This document shows positions 8,701 to 16,770 of a stretch of 40,855 nt of DNA, in pieces. Within the stretch, counting starts at the first letter, position 1, and every line of letters begins with the position of its first letter. This stretch comes from Roseinatronobacter thiooxidans. Its GTDB lineage: Bacteria; Pseudomonadota; Alphaproteobacteria; Rhodobacterales; Rhodobacteraceae. The position numbers were made by a program, and so were the translations under genes. The stretch spans positions 1-40,855 of the forward strand of contig NZ_MEHT01000047.1 in assembly GCF_001870675.1 (NCBI RefSeq), read 5' to 3'. Below the pieces are notes generated by a model that saw nothing but the letters and a program-made list of their open reading frames with translations, did no database searches and had not been told where the DNA came from.

Positions 8701-10299
8701 ATGACATTCCCCACAACCCCAAGCCGCAGGCAGTTGCTTGCCATGATCGGACAGGTCGCCGGCGCGGCGGCCATGTATCAGGCCATGACCAGCATGGGCT
8801 TTGCGGCAGAGTCGGGCTATACTGGCACGCCTGATCTGCAAGGCCCGCGACAAGGGCGACGTATCCTGATCCTTGGCGCAGGTATTGCCGGTATGGCCGC
8901 CGCCTATGAGATGCGGCGCGCGGGCTATGAGGTGAAAATCCTTGAATACCAGAACCGCACCGGCGGGCGTTGTCTGACCATACGCGGGGGCGAGCGCTAT
9001 ACCGAAATGGGCGGGCACGAGATTACTTGCGACTTTCAGGGCGATGGCTATCTGAATGCAGGCCCATGGCGGCTGCCGGTGCATCACCGCGCCGTATTCG
9101 ACTATTGCCGCAGACTGGGGGTGGTGTTGCACCCGTTCATCATCAAGAACAATCGCGCGTTTCTGCATTCCGCCAGCGCCTTCGATGGCCAGCCGCAGCG
9201 GATCGGCGATGTGGAAAAGGACATGCGCGGGCATGTGTCTGAACTGTTGGCCAAAGCGCTGAATCAGGGGGGGCTGGATGATGCTGTCACCGCCGAGGAC
9301 CATGAAAAGCTGCTGGAGGGGCTGAAAAACTGGGGCGTGCTGAACGACCGCTATGCCTACCGCGCCAGCGACGATCTGGGCGGGGTACGCGGCTGGGACA
9401 TACCGCCCGGTGGCGGGCTGATGCCGCAAAAGAAACCCTCACAACCGATTGACCTGTCGCCCTTGCTGCACTCAGGATTGTGGGATCAATTATCCAATTT
9501 CAACAGCTATAGCTTCGAGCCGCCGATGTTCGAACCACAGGGCGGCATGGACGCCATCACCGACGCCTTCGCGCGTGAAGTGTCCGATGTGATCCAGCTC
9601 AACGCCCGCGTCACGCGGATTGCGCAGAACGAGAATGGCGTGACTGTCACCTATGAAGACGGAGGACGAGGCAGAACAATGCGCGAGGAAACCGCCGATT
9701 GGTGCATCTGCACCATTCCCCTGTCGGTTCTGGCGCAGATCGAGGTCGATTGCTCGGACAAGATGCGCAAGGCGATTGCGGCGGTGCCCTATGCGTCGGC
9801 CTTCAAGGTCGGGCTGGAGTTCAGACGCCGGTTCTGGGAACAGGATGATGGCATTCTGGGCGGGGTCACATATACCGACCTGCCTTTGGTGCAGATCGCC
9901 TACCCCAATTACGGCTTTCTGTCCGACGGCCCGGCGGTATTGCAGGCGGCCTATGACACCGCGACAGGCGGGCGCAGTTTCACCTATTCGTGGTCTACCA
10001 TGACCCCGCAGGAACGCATTGACGCAGCCCTTGCCCTTGGCCGCCAGATCCACCCGCAATATGATGCCGAATTCCTGTCGGGCACATCTTGGGTATGGCA
10101 CCGTGTAGACTGGTCATTGGGCTGTTATGGCCAATGGACCGAAGACCTGCGCGATGAACATTATGAAACCCTGTGTGACATCGACAACCGGCTGGTGCTG
10201 GCGGGCGAGCATTGCTCGCATATCCCCGCATGGCTGGAAGGGTCGCTGCTTTCGGCGCTGGATGCCATCAAGCGGCTGGATCAACGGGAGAATGCGTAA
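8701..10299 (+). CDS. Tat-exported flavin amine oxidase/dehydrogenase
   Basis: A 532-residue FAD enzyme of the flavin monoamine oxidase family. A twin-arginine signal (SRRQLLAMIGQVAGAAAM, likely cleavage near residue 36) predicts export after folding. The dinucleotide-binding loop is LGAGIAGMAAA (G59, G61, G64) and the ribose-binding Glu is in KILEYQNRTGGRC. The C-terminal FAD motif is LAGEHCSHIPAWLEGSLLSA. A strong ribosome binding site (aggaggg at about 8687) precedes ATG 8701. It lies between two cytochrome c genes with gaps of 4 and 1 bases. This context suggests oxidation of an amine or amino acid in the periplasm with electrons passed to cytochrome c instead of oxygen, as shown for nicotine oxidoreductase NicA2. 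The substrate cannot be read from the sequence. Confidence 0.88.
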   Translation: MTFPTTPSRRQLLAMIGQVAGAAAMYQAMTSMGFAAESGYTGTPDLQGPRQGRRILILGAGIAGMAAAYEMRRAGYEVKILEYQNRTGGRCLTIRGGERYTEMGGHEITCDFQGDGYLNAGPWRLPVHHRAVFDYCRRLGVVLHPFIIKNNRAFLHSASAFDGQPQRIGDVEKDMRGHVSELLAKALNQGGLDDAVTAEDHEKLLEGLKNWGVLNDRYAYRASDDLGGVRGWDIPPGGGLMPQKKPSQPIDLSPLLHSGLWDQLSNFNSYSFEPPMFEPQGGMDAITDAFAREVSDVIQLNARVTRIAQNENGVTVTYEDGGRGRTMREETADWCICTIPLSVLAQIEVDCSDKMRKAIAAVPYASAFKVGLEFRRRFWEQDDGILGGVTYTDLPLVQIAYPNYGFLSDGPAVLQAAYDTATGGRSFTYSWSTMTPQERIDAALALGRQIHPQYDAEFLSGTSWVWHRVDWSLGCYGQWTEDLRDEHYETLCDIDNRLVLAGEHCSHIPAWLEGSLLSALDAIKRLDQRENA

Positions 10300-10300
10300 G

Positions 10301-10738
10301 ATGACCAGACAACCGCTCTGCGCACTCATCGCCCTGTCGCTGCTGGGCACCGGCGCGGCCGCGCAAGAGGCCGCAGCCCCTGCCGCACTGGATACGCTGC
10401 TGTCGCGCTTCTCGGATGACCCCGACCGCTTCACCCATACAGATGGCGCGGCGCTGTATCGCACCACCTGTCAGGCCTGTCATATGGAAGACGGGCACGG
10501 GGCCGAAGGGGCCGGCGCGCACCCGCCGCTGGCAGACAACCCCAAGATGCGCTCGAAGCACTTCCTCGCGGGCGTCATCCTGACCGGCTATCACGCCATG
10601 CCGCGCTTTGGCCACCTGATGTCGGATGAACAGGTTGCAGCCGTCACGAATTACGTGCGAAGCAATTTCGGCCATGACTACCCCGATACGATTTCCGCCG
10701 CCGAAGTCGCCAGCTTGCGCCCGCCCGAAGACGAATAG
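10301..10738 (+). CDS. Small periplasmic cytochrome c (monoheme)
   Basis: A 145-residue class I cytochrome c with a clear signal peptide (LCALIALSLLGTGAAAQ, cleavage near residue 21) and one heme site CQACH (C57, C60, H61). A probable axial Met lies in YHAMPRFGHLMSDEQV, followed by the typical C-terminal helix (VAAVTNYVRSNFG). It starts one base after the amine oxidase stop, so it is co-translated with it. It is the likely direct electron acceptor of the flavoenzyme, passing electrons to the triheme membrane cytochrome or a terminal oxidase. The domain is certain; the role is inferred from the operon. Confidence 0.9.
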   Translation: MTRQPLCALIALSLLGTGAAAQEAAAPAALDTLLSRFSDDPDRFTHTDGAALYRTTCQACHMEDGHGAEGAGAHPPLADNPKMRSKHFLAGVILTGYHAMPRFGHLMSDEQVAAVTNYVRSNFGHDYPDTISAAEVASLRPPEDE

Positions 10739-11468
10739 GTATCGCTTGAGCCGCTTGAGAGCACCGCGCCTAGGCCCATTTCTTACGCTGTTGAAGGATA
10801 GCACAAAAATGGAAAATAGCCTCGACTTTTGAGTAACCCCGAAAATTGGGACAGGTCAGCCTCTATGCAGGAGTGCAGAGGTCCCGGGTCAGCCTTGGGA
10901 CGCGCGGGCTTGACACGGTCAACCGCCCTACTGGAACACGCATCCACGAAAACCGGCATCAAGGCCGTTAAGTTATCTTTGTGCACACCTTTAGTATTGC
11001 GCAGCTCTTGGGTGCAATCCTAAGCTTTCTCAAGCGTCACAAACAAGCAAACAACATCCAGCCGATCGGCATCTCGATTTCTTATGCAGACAGACATCGG
11101 GATTTATGGCCCTAGACTGAACAGCCTTGTTCCTTGAAATAACGAAACTCCCATGGGCGCTGACATAAAGCAATTGGGGTGAATGGCGACTATCCGTCCC
11201 ATGTTCAGGTGTATCCTGCCCGGACGTACCCTGCCCATCGGCGACAGTCCTTCAATGCGAGGCACCGCAGTGGAGCGTTGTCGAAGCGGTCGCATTTTTT
11301 CATGCCAGATTGTGTTTGCGCCAACTTCTTCTAATCTGACCATCAAGATAGTGCTGGCAGGGCTTTGATATTGGGCAGACATGAACAAAAAACGCAACCG
11401 AACCCCCTCAAAGGGGCTTTGGTACCATTGGACGGCGATGTCGCGTCGATCTGCGCGGTGCGCCGACC
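10739..11468. other. 730-bp intergenic region
   Basis: It lies between the cytochrome operon and the second amine oxidase gene. Composition is less GC-rich than the genes around it (for example 11030-11090). One small inverted repeat TTGAC-ACG-GTCAA is at 10910-10922. No reading frame in it looks coding and no RNA gene was recognised. Confidence 0.5.
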
Positions 11469-12806
11469 ATGAGCGCGACACCCGGCAGACGGCATGTTCT
11501 TGCAGGCCTGTGCGCGATGGTCGCGCTTGGAAGTGGCGGCAGACGCATTGGCGCACAGCCACAGCAGCGCATTGTGGTCATCGGTGCGGGGCTGGCAGGG
11601 CTGTCAGCGGCGCGCGTGCTGCATGACGTCACCGTGCTGGAGGCCCGCGCGCGGATCGGTGGGCGCATCCATACGTCGCGCCTGTGGCCGGACCTGCCGA
11701 TGGATCTGGGGGCAAGCTGGATTCATGGTCAGCGCGGCAATCCGCTGACGGCTCTGGCACACGAAGCCGGGGTGCAGGTCGTGCCGACACGCTACGACGC
11801 AGCGATCTTGCTCGGGCCGGACGGAACCGAAATCGACCCCGACCTGCGCTTGGCCGAGCAAATCCTCGCGCGTGCGCTGGCAGCGACCGAACGGCAGGCA
11901 CGCGATGTGTCAGTCCTGCAGGCGCTAGAGGCTTCGGCCGATTGGCAGAGTGCCGGTGCAGATATGCGGCGGCTGGTCACCTATCTGATCAACAGCAGGC
12001 TGGAACAGGAATACGGCAGCCCGGCCCGCCTTCTCTCGGCCTGGCATGGGCAGGATGCCAAGGTTTTCGACGGGTCGGATGTCCTGTTTCCGGGTGGGTT
12101 CGACCAGATCACCACCCATCTGGCACGGGGGCTGGATATCCGCCTGTCTGCCGAAGTGATCGGGCTCGCGCCGGGGGAAGTGCGGCTGGCCGATGGCAAC
12201 AGGATCACAGCGGATCGGGTGATCTGCACCCTGCCGCTGGGGGTGTTGCAATCGGGCCGGGTGCAGTTTGGCGAACCTCTTGCGCGGGGTCGGCAGGCGG
12301 CCATTTCTGGGCTGCGCATGGGGCTGTTGAACAAATGCTGGCTGCGGTTTGACCGCGTGTATTGGCCCGATGATGTGGACTGGATTGGCTGGCTGGGGCC
12401 GCGCGCGGGCCATTGGGGGGAATGGGTTTCGCTGGCGCGCACGCTTGACGCGCCGATTCTGCTGGGATTCAATGCAGCCGATCCCGCGACCGAGATTGAG
12501 GAACTTAACGACCGCGATACCATTGCCGCCGCGCATGAGGCCCTGCGCGCAATGTTCGGCACGCGCTTTCCTGCCCCGATTGCCGCGCAGATCACCCGCT
12601 GGGGACAGGATCGCCACGCGCTTGGCAGCTACAGCTTCAACGCTGTCGGCACAGACCCTGCAACCCGCCGCGCGCTGGCTGGCGCAGATTGGGACGGGCA
12701 GGTCTGGTTCGCGGGTGAAGTGGCATCAGCCGACTACTTCGGCACTGCGCATGGTGCGTTGCTGTCCGGGCGCGAGGTGGCACGCAGGATGATGGGGCAC
12801 AAGTAA
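11469..12806 (+). CDS. Flavin amine oxidase (polyamine-oxidase-like), probably Tat-exported
   Basis: A 445-residue FAD amine oxidase. The N-terminus has an Arg-Arg followed by a hydrophobic run (GRRHVLAGLCAMVALGSGG), suggesting Tat export. The FAD loop is VIGAGLAGLSAAR (G39, G41, G44), then VLEARARIGGRI and MDLGASWIHG, the plant-type polyamine oxidase/LSD1 signature. The C-terminal FAD motif is WFAGEVASADYFGTAHGALLSGREVA. The start ATG at 11469 gives the RR signal directly. Only distantly related to the oxidase at 8701-10299 and without cytochrome genes beside it, so its electron acceptor may be oxygen or a shared cytochrome. The substrate is unknown; polyamines or other primary amines are likely from the family. 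Confidence 0.88.
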   Translation: MSATPGRRHVLAGLCAMVALGSGGRRIGAQPQQRIVVIGAGLAGLSAARVLHDVTVLEARARIGGRIHTSRLWPDLPMDLGASWIHGQRGNPLTALAHEAGVQVVPTRYDAAILLGPDGTEIDPDLRLAEQILARALAATERQARDVSVLQALEASADWQSAGADMRRLVTYLINSRLEQEYGSPARLLSAWHGQDAKVFDGSDVLFPGGFDQITTHLARGLDIRLSAEVIGLAPGEVRLADGNRITADRVICTLPLGVLQSGRVQFGEPLARGRQAAISGLRMGLLNKCWLRFDRVYWPDDVDWIGWLGPRAGHWGEWVSLARTLDAPILLGFNAADPATEIEELNDRDTIAAAHEALRAMFGTRFPAPIAAQITRWGQDRHALGSYSFNAVGTDPATRRALAGADWDGQVWFAGEVASADYFGTAHGALLSGREVARRMMGHK

Positions 12807-13123
12807 CGTGCCCGGCCCCAAGCACCCGGTTGGAAAAGCAATTCTGCCGCAGTGCCCCGTCGCCTGCACGGCCATCCGCGCAGCAGCAGTCATATCGGCT
12901 GGTCCATCCCAACTTCACTGATGCAGCCCTTGCGGAAATTTACCGCACCGATATCGGCACCTTGGGGGTACCTGCCGGTTGCGGTCGCAAGAAAAGCGGA
13001 TAGGGCAGCCGCAGTGATCATTTCTGCGCTTTGAGCGCCCAAAGGGGCCTGCATGTAGCCGTACGGCCCCCCATGTTCTGGTATAGGGGCTTGGTGCTTC
13101 TCTATCATCTCGCGGAGTGATCC
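12807..13123. other. 317-bp intergenic region
   Basis: It holds an inverted repeat GGGGCC (13044-13049) and GGCCCC (13065-13070) about 75 bases after the amine oxidase stop region, with no clear U-tract. No coding sequence was recognised; a search for a btaA remnant just upstream of the btaB remnant found nothing convincing. Confidence 0.4.
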
Positions 13124-13602
13124 TTGACCAGCCAGACCCGTGCCGCCCGGTTGGACCGCACTTATCGCCACCTGCGGCGCATCTATGATGAAACGCGGGT
13201 CTGTGTCCTGCTTGGGCGCGACCAATCGATCGCGCAGCTTGCCCCCCACAGGGCGGCCGCGTGCTGGAAATCGCTTGTGGCACAGGGCGCAATCTGGATC
13301 ACATCGCGCGGCACGACCCCGGATGGGTGCTTTATGCGCTGGATATCTCCAGAGAGATACTGCGCAGTGCGCGCGCGAAACCGGGCATGTGCGCCGCGCT
13401 TGCGCATGGCGATGCCTGCGATTTCGATACCGATGCGCTGTTTGGCGTGGCGCAATCCGACGGGATCATATTGTCCTGCAGCCTGTCCCTGATCCCTGAC
13501 TGGCACCGCGCACTGGCCGCCCGCCACGATTTGACGCTTGAGTTCTCCCACCTGCATACCAGCCACGCACTGCATGCTTTCCTTGGGCACTGCGTGGCCT
13601 GA
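13124..13602 (+). pseudogene. btaB: BtaB-like SAM methyltransferase, frameshift and internal deletion
   Basis: BtaB methylates diacylglyceryl-homoserine to the betaine lipid DGTS, which replaces phospholipids under phosphate starvation. The N-terminal part (SQTRAARLDRTYRHLRRIYDETR...LLGRDQSIAQLAP, TTG start at 13124 with ggag upstream) resembles BtaB. The SAM motif GGRVLEIACGTGRNLDHIA continues in a different frame. The shift falls at a run of six C near 13245-13252, as if one C were lost. Later the sequence jumps from LSLIPDWHRAL straight to AARHDLTLEF, skipping the roughly 70 residues that lie between these motifs in full-length BtaB as I recall it. The product would be inactive. No btaA is present. 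The identity is fairly sure, the gene loss certain if the sequence is correct. Confidence 0.75.
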
Positions 13603-13612
13603 AGCGCCGCGT

Positions 13613-14755
13613 TCAGGCCACCCGCGCGCCCCTGACCCAGACATTGCGCAGCATTGGAACCGAACCCCGCACCGCCACACGGATCACATCAGCACGCAGC
13701 CCTTCGCGCAGCGCGCCCCGGTCTGTCAAACCCGCCGCATTTGCTGGGGCCGCTGTGACCGCCCGGAACCCGCGTGCCATGTCACCACAGGACTGGCCCA
13801 ACCGGATGGCGGCCTGCAACAGCGCCGCCGGGACATAATCTGATGACAGGATATCCAGCCTGCCCGCGGCAGCCAGCGCCGAGGCCGCAACATTGCCCGA
13901 ATGCGACCCGCCCCGGATCAGGTTCGGCGCGCCCATCATCACTGCGATGGCCTGCGCATGGCAGGCCTCTGCAGCTTCCAGCGTGGTCGGAAACTCTGCC
14001 AGACGCACCCCATGCGCCGCCGAGGCCGCCACCTGCCCCACTGTTGTGTCATCATGGCTGGCCAGCACTGCCCGATAGCGCCGCGCAGCCCCCACCGCAG
14101 CGGCTTCATGCGGGGCGCGAACCTTCGCACCAAGCGCCTGTTGCCGCGCGACATGGGTGTCAAATTCGCTATCCGTCATGCCATATTTGCCACGCAGATA
14201 GACGCGCAACTGCCCCAGATCGGCGAATTGGCGCTGCCCGGGCGTGTGGTCCATAAGGCTGACAATGCCGATCCGGTCCGAGGGGCCGAATTCATCAAAC
14301 TCCTCGATCAGCGTCTCGGAACAGATTTCCGCGCGCAGATGCAGGTAATGGCTAATTTTCAGCGCGCCCAGGTCGCGCAATTCAAGGATTTCCGAGGCCA
14401 GCGCCCGCGCATAGCGCCCCCGCCCGCGCATATCATCGCGGACAAGCGATCCGATGCGCAATGCGTCGAACACTGTGGTGATTCCGGTGCCTGCGAGTTC
14501 GCGGTCATGCGCAATCACCGCGCTGGCATGGGGCCAGTCGACACCGGGGCGGGGCGAGAGGTGGCGCTCCAGATTATCGGTATGCAGTTCAATCAGCCCA
14601 GGCGCGATCAGATCGCCGTCGCAATCCTCAGACCCCTTGGGCAGATGCGCGCCATCTTCGATGGCAGCGATCACCCCGTCACGGATCACGACAGCGCCGC
14701 GCCTGATCTCATCTGGCAGCACCAACATGGCATTGGCAAGAACACGCTCGGTCAT
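13613..14755 (-). CDS. phnM: PhnM: ribose 1-methylphosphonate 5-triphosphate diphosphatase (copy 1)
   Basis: Amidohydrolase-superfamily enzyme that removes pyrophosphate from alpha-D-ribose 1-(alkyl)phosphonate 5-triphosphate to give the substrate of PhnJ. The 380 residues include the metal-binding entry APGLIELHTDNLERHLSPRPGVDWP, the family hallmark LMDHTPGQRQF, the SHDDTT motif, GAPNLIRGGSHSGN and the catalytic-region LSSDYVP. These match the classical PhnM better than the second copy at 21414-22595. It stands alone on the minus strand, divergent from the DUF1045 gene with about 80 bases between, which should hold a shared promoter region. Its stop is 10 bases from the end of the btaB remnant. 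Confidence 0.95.
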   Translation of the reverse strand: MTERVLANAMLVLPDEIRRGAVVIRDGVIAAIEDGAHLPKGSEDCDGDLIAPGLIELHTDNLERHLSPRPGVDWPHASAVIAHDRELAGTGITTVFDALRIGSLVRDDMRGRGRYARALASEILELRDLGALKISHYLHLRAEICSETLIEEFDEFGPSDRIGIVSLMDHTPGQRQFADLGQLRVYLRGKYGMTDSEFDTHVARQQALGAKVRAPHEAAAVGAARRYRAVLASHDDTTVGQVAASAAHGVRLAEFPTTLEAAEACHAQAIAVMMGAPNLIRGGSHSGNVAASALAAAGRLDILSSDYVPAALLQAAIRLGQSCGDMARGFRAVTAAPANAAGLTDRGALREGLRADVIRVAVRGSVPMLRNVWVRGARVA

Positions 14756-14835
14756 ATACGGCTCCTTGATCTTTGCGTCATCGCCCTGTCACAGTCCTGT
14801 GCGAGGCAAGCTGAAGCGCTTTGGGGGGACAGATA

Positions 14836-15513
14836 TTGGATAATTTCCAGAGATTTGCGATTTACTATGCGCCCGCTCCGGACAGCACGCTTGCGCGCGC
14901 AGGTTCGCAATGGCTGGGCTGGGACGCGGATGCAGCGCGCCCCTGCCCCCATCCAGAGCTGGGCCTCGATCTGGCGCAGATAACGGCTGCCCCGCGAAAA
15001 TACGGGTTGCATGGTACTCTCAAGCCGCCCATGCGGCTTGCCTGCGCGCAGGCCACATTCTTCGACGCGGTCGAAATCTTGGCGCAGGGGATGGCGCGTG
15101 TCGATATGGGCAGGCTTGTCCTGCGTCCGCTTGACGGCTTTCTCGCCATCGTGCCTGACGTCCAGTCCGAGGCCCTGAACGATGCCGCAGCCCAGATCGT
15201 CACAGCCCTCGACCCGTTCCGCGCGCCCCTGTCGCAGGCCGAACTGCACCGTCGCCGCGCAATAGGGCTGAGCCCGCGTCAGGACGCGTTGTTGCTGCGC
15301 TGGGGCTATCCTTATGTCATGGAAGAGTTCCGCTTTCACATCACACTGACAGACCGGCTGGCACCGAAGATCATGACCGACGCGCTGCGCACCGCCTATG
15401 CGTGGTTTGACCCTGCACTGGCAGCGCCGCAGTCCCTCGATGCGCTGTGCATCTTTGGCGAGGATGCGCAAGGGCGTTTCCATCTGCTCAGGCGCGTGCC
15501 GTTGCGCGGGTGA
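14836..15513 (+). CDS. DUF1045 phosphonate-associated 2H-phosphoesterase-like protein
   Basis: A 225-residue protein found with C-P lyase clusters (DUF1045, phosphonate-operon family). It shows the two HxTx motifs of the 2H phosphoesterase superfamily: HGTL at residues 59-62 and HITL at 168-171, about 110 residues apart. Members of this fold open cyclic phosphates or ligate RNA ends. Because no phnP (cyclic ribose phosphate phosphodiesterase) is visible here, it may perform that step; this is inference. The start is TTG at 14836 with a G-rich ribosome binding site at 14823-14828; another TTG at 14821 would add five residues. Its 3' end overlaps convergent phnN by 26 bases. Confidence 0.85.
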   Translation: MDNFQRFAIYYAPAPDSTLARAGSQWLGWDADAARPCPHPELGLDLAQITAAPRKYGLHGTLKPPMRLACAQATFFDAVEILAQGMARVDMGRLVLRPLDGFLAIVPDVQSEALNDAAAQIVTALDPFRAPLSQAELHRRRAIGLSPRQDALLLRWGYPYVMEEFRFHITLTDRLAPKIMTDALRTAYAWFDPALAAPQSLDALCIFGEDAQGRFHLLRRVPLRG

Positions 15514-16030
15514 TCACCGCCAGCATCTGCGCCAGCGCCGCATCCGGGGTGGTGTCATTGCGGATCATGATGGCACCTGCAGGTGCGGCCAGTTCCGCGC
15601 GTTTCAGGCGTGCGCCAATCTCCTTGTCAGTCTCGCGCCCGCGTGCCTGCAACCGCTGTGCCAGCACCTCTGGCGCTGCCGTCACCATCAGCACCAGAAG
15701 GCCGGGATAGGCCTTCTGAATATCCGGCAGCGCCTTGCGCGAGCCGTTGAACACCACAACATGGCCCTGCGCCAGATCAGCGTCAATGCTGGCAGGGATG
15801 GCATAGCGCGCCCCATGTGCCTGCCAGTGAAACGCGTAATGGCCCGCGGCGCGCTGCGCCTCAAACTCGGCTTCGGAATGGGCAAGATGCGCTTCCCCGC
15901 CTGCATCGGCCGCGCGGGTGATAATGCGTTGCACCACCTTGATATCGGGGCGCGCACGGGCAAGCGCGTCAAGCAGCGTGTCCTTGCCCACACCAGACGG
16001 GCCAACCACAGCTATAAGCAGCCCGCTCAC
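15488..16030 (-). CDS. phnN: PhnN: ribose 1,5-bisphosphate phosphokinase
   Basis: A 180-residue guanylate-kinase-like enzyme that phosphorylates ribose 1,5-bisphosphate to PRPP, returning the sugar from phosphonate breakdown to nucleotide metabolism. The P-loop is VVGPSGVGKDT (residues 10-18), followed by VVQRIITRAADAGGE and HYAFHWQAHGARYAIP, as in PhnN. The start is GTG at 16030, overlapping the phnL stop as GTGA, so the two are translationally coupled. It is the last gene of the phnGHIJKLN run and overlaps the convergent DUF1045 gene by 26 bases. Confidence 0.93.
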   Translation of the reverse strand: MSGLLIAVVGPSGVGKDTLLDALARARPDIKVVQRIITRAADAGGEAHLAHSEAEFEAQRAAGHYAFHWQAHGARYAIPASIDADLAQGHVVVFNGSRKALPDIQKAYPGLLVLMVTAAPEVLAQRLQARGRETDKEIGARLKRAELAAPAGAIMIRNDTTPDAALAQMLAVITRATARA

Positions 16031-16725
16031 GCGGCCGCCCCCGCAGGGGTAAAGGCCGTGACATCCACCTCGCGGTCACAAATGGCGGCGCGCGCATCCG
16101 CGTCATGGAATATCCCCAGAATCGCTGCGCCCCGCGCCTTGGCCTCGCGGATCAGATCCAGCACCACCGCGCGATTGGCCGCATCAAGGCTTGCTGTCGG
16201 CTCGTCCAGCAACATCACCGGCCAGTCCAGAATGAAGCCCCGCGCAATATTGACGCGCTGCTGCTCGCCGCCTGAAAAAGTCGTGGGCGAGAGCGACCAC
16301 AGGCGCTGCGGAATATTCACCCGCGCCAGCATTTCCGACGCGCGCGCGCGCGCAGCCGCGTCAGACAGGCCCTGCGCCAAAAGCGGCTCGGCCACCACCT
16401 GCAAGGTCGGCACGCGTGGGATTACGCGCAAAAACTGGCTGACATAGCCCAGCTTCGTGCGGCGCAAGTCAATCACCTCGCGCGGCTCGGCACCGCAAAG
16501 CTCGACCCCGGCAACTTGGATCGAGCCGTCGTCACAGCGGTAATTGCCCCAGATCATCCGCATGAGGGTCGATTTGCCTGCCCCCGACGCGCCCACCAGC
16601 GCCACACATTCACCGGCTTGCACAGACAGCGCCGCCCCTTCCATAACGGGCAGCACAACCCCGGCCTGATTATGTAACACGAAGCGTTTGCCCACGCCCG
16701 AAATCTCGATCATCGCTTTGCTCAT
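16027..16725 (-). CDS. phnL: PhnL: C-P lyase ABC-type ATPase
   Basis: A 232-residue ATP-binding-cassette protein of the C-P lyase system, part of the machinery with PhnG-H-I-J-K and not of the importer. Walker A GASGAGKST is at about residues 45-53, the signature is FSGGEQQRVNIARGF and Walker B is VMLLDEPTASLD. The family-specific stretch LGYVSQFLRVIPRVPTL is present. The start is ATG at 16725 (MSKAMIEISG) with ggag about 9 bases upstream; an in-frame ATG 21 bases earlier is less well placed. A 45-base gap separates it from phnK, containing a 24-base motif also found at 24453-24476. Confidence 0.93.
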   Translation of the reverse strand: MSKAMIEISGVGKRFVLHNQAGVVLPVMEGAALSVQAGECVALVGASGAGKSTLMRMIWGNYRCDDGSIQVAGVELCGAEPREVIDLRRTKLGYVSQFLRVIPRVPTLQVVAEPLLAQGLSDAAARARASEMLARVNIPQRLWSLSPTTFSGGEQQRVNIARGFILDWPVMLLDEPTASLDAANRAVVLDLIREAKARGAAILGIFHDADARAAICDREVDVTAFTPAGAAA

Positions 16726-16744
16726 TTTCTTGCTCCAAATACTC
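16721..16744 (-). repeat. 24-base motif upstream of phnL (copy 1)
   Basis: Matches 24453-24476 at 23 of 24 positions. Reading on the minus strand it starts GAGTATTTG and ends AAGAAAATGAG; here its ATG is the phnL start codon. In copy 2 the same motif is the tail of a terminator hairpin, so this copy may be a terminator tail reused as a leader. Confidence 0.8.
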
Positions 16745-16770
16745 ATGCCCGGGCGGCCACCCGCGCAGCC

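Noticed and set aside
12880-13120. Search for a btaA remnant just upstream of the btaB remnant
   Set aside because: Short in-frame endings such as YHLAE before a stop are not recognisably BtaA.
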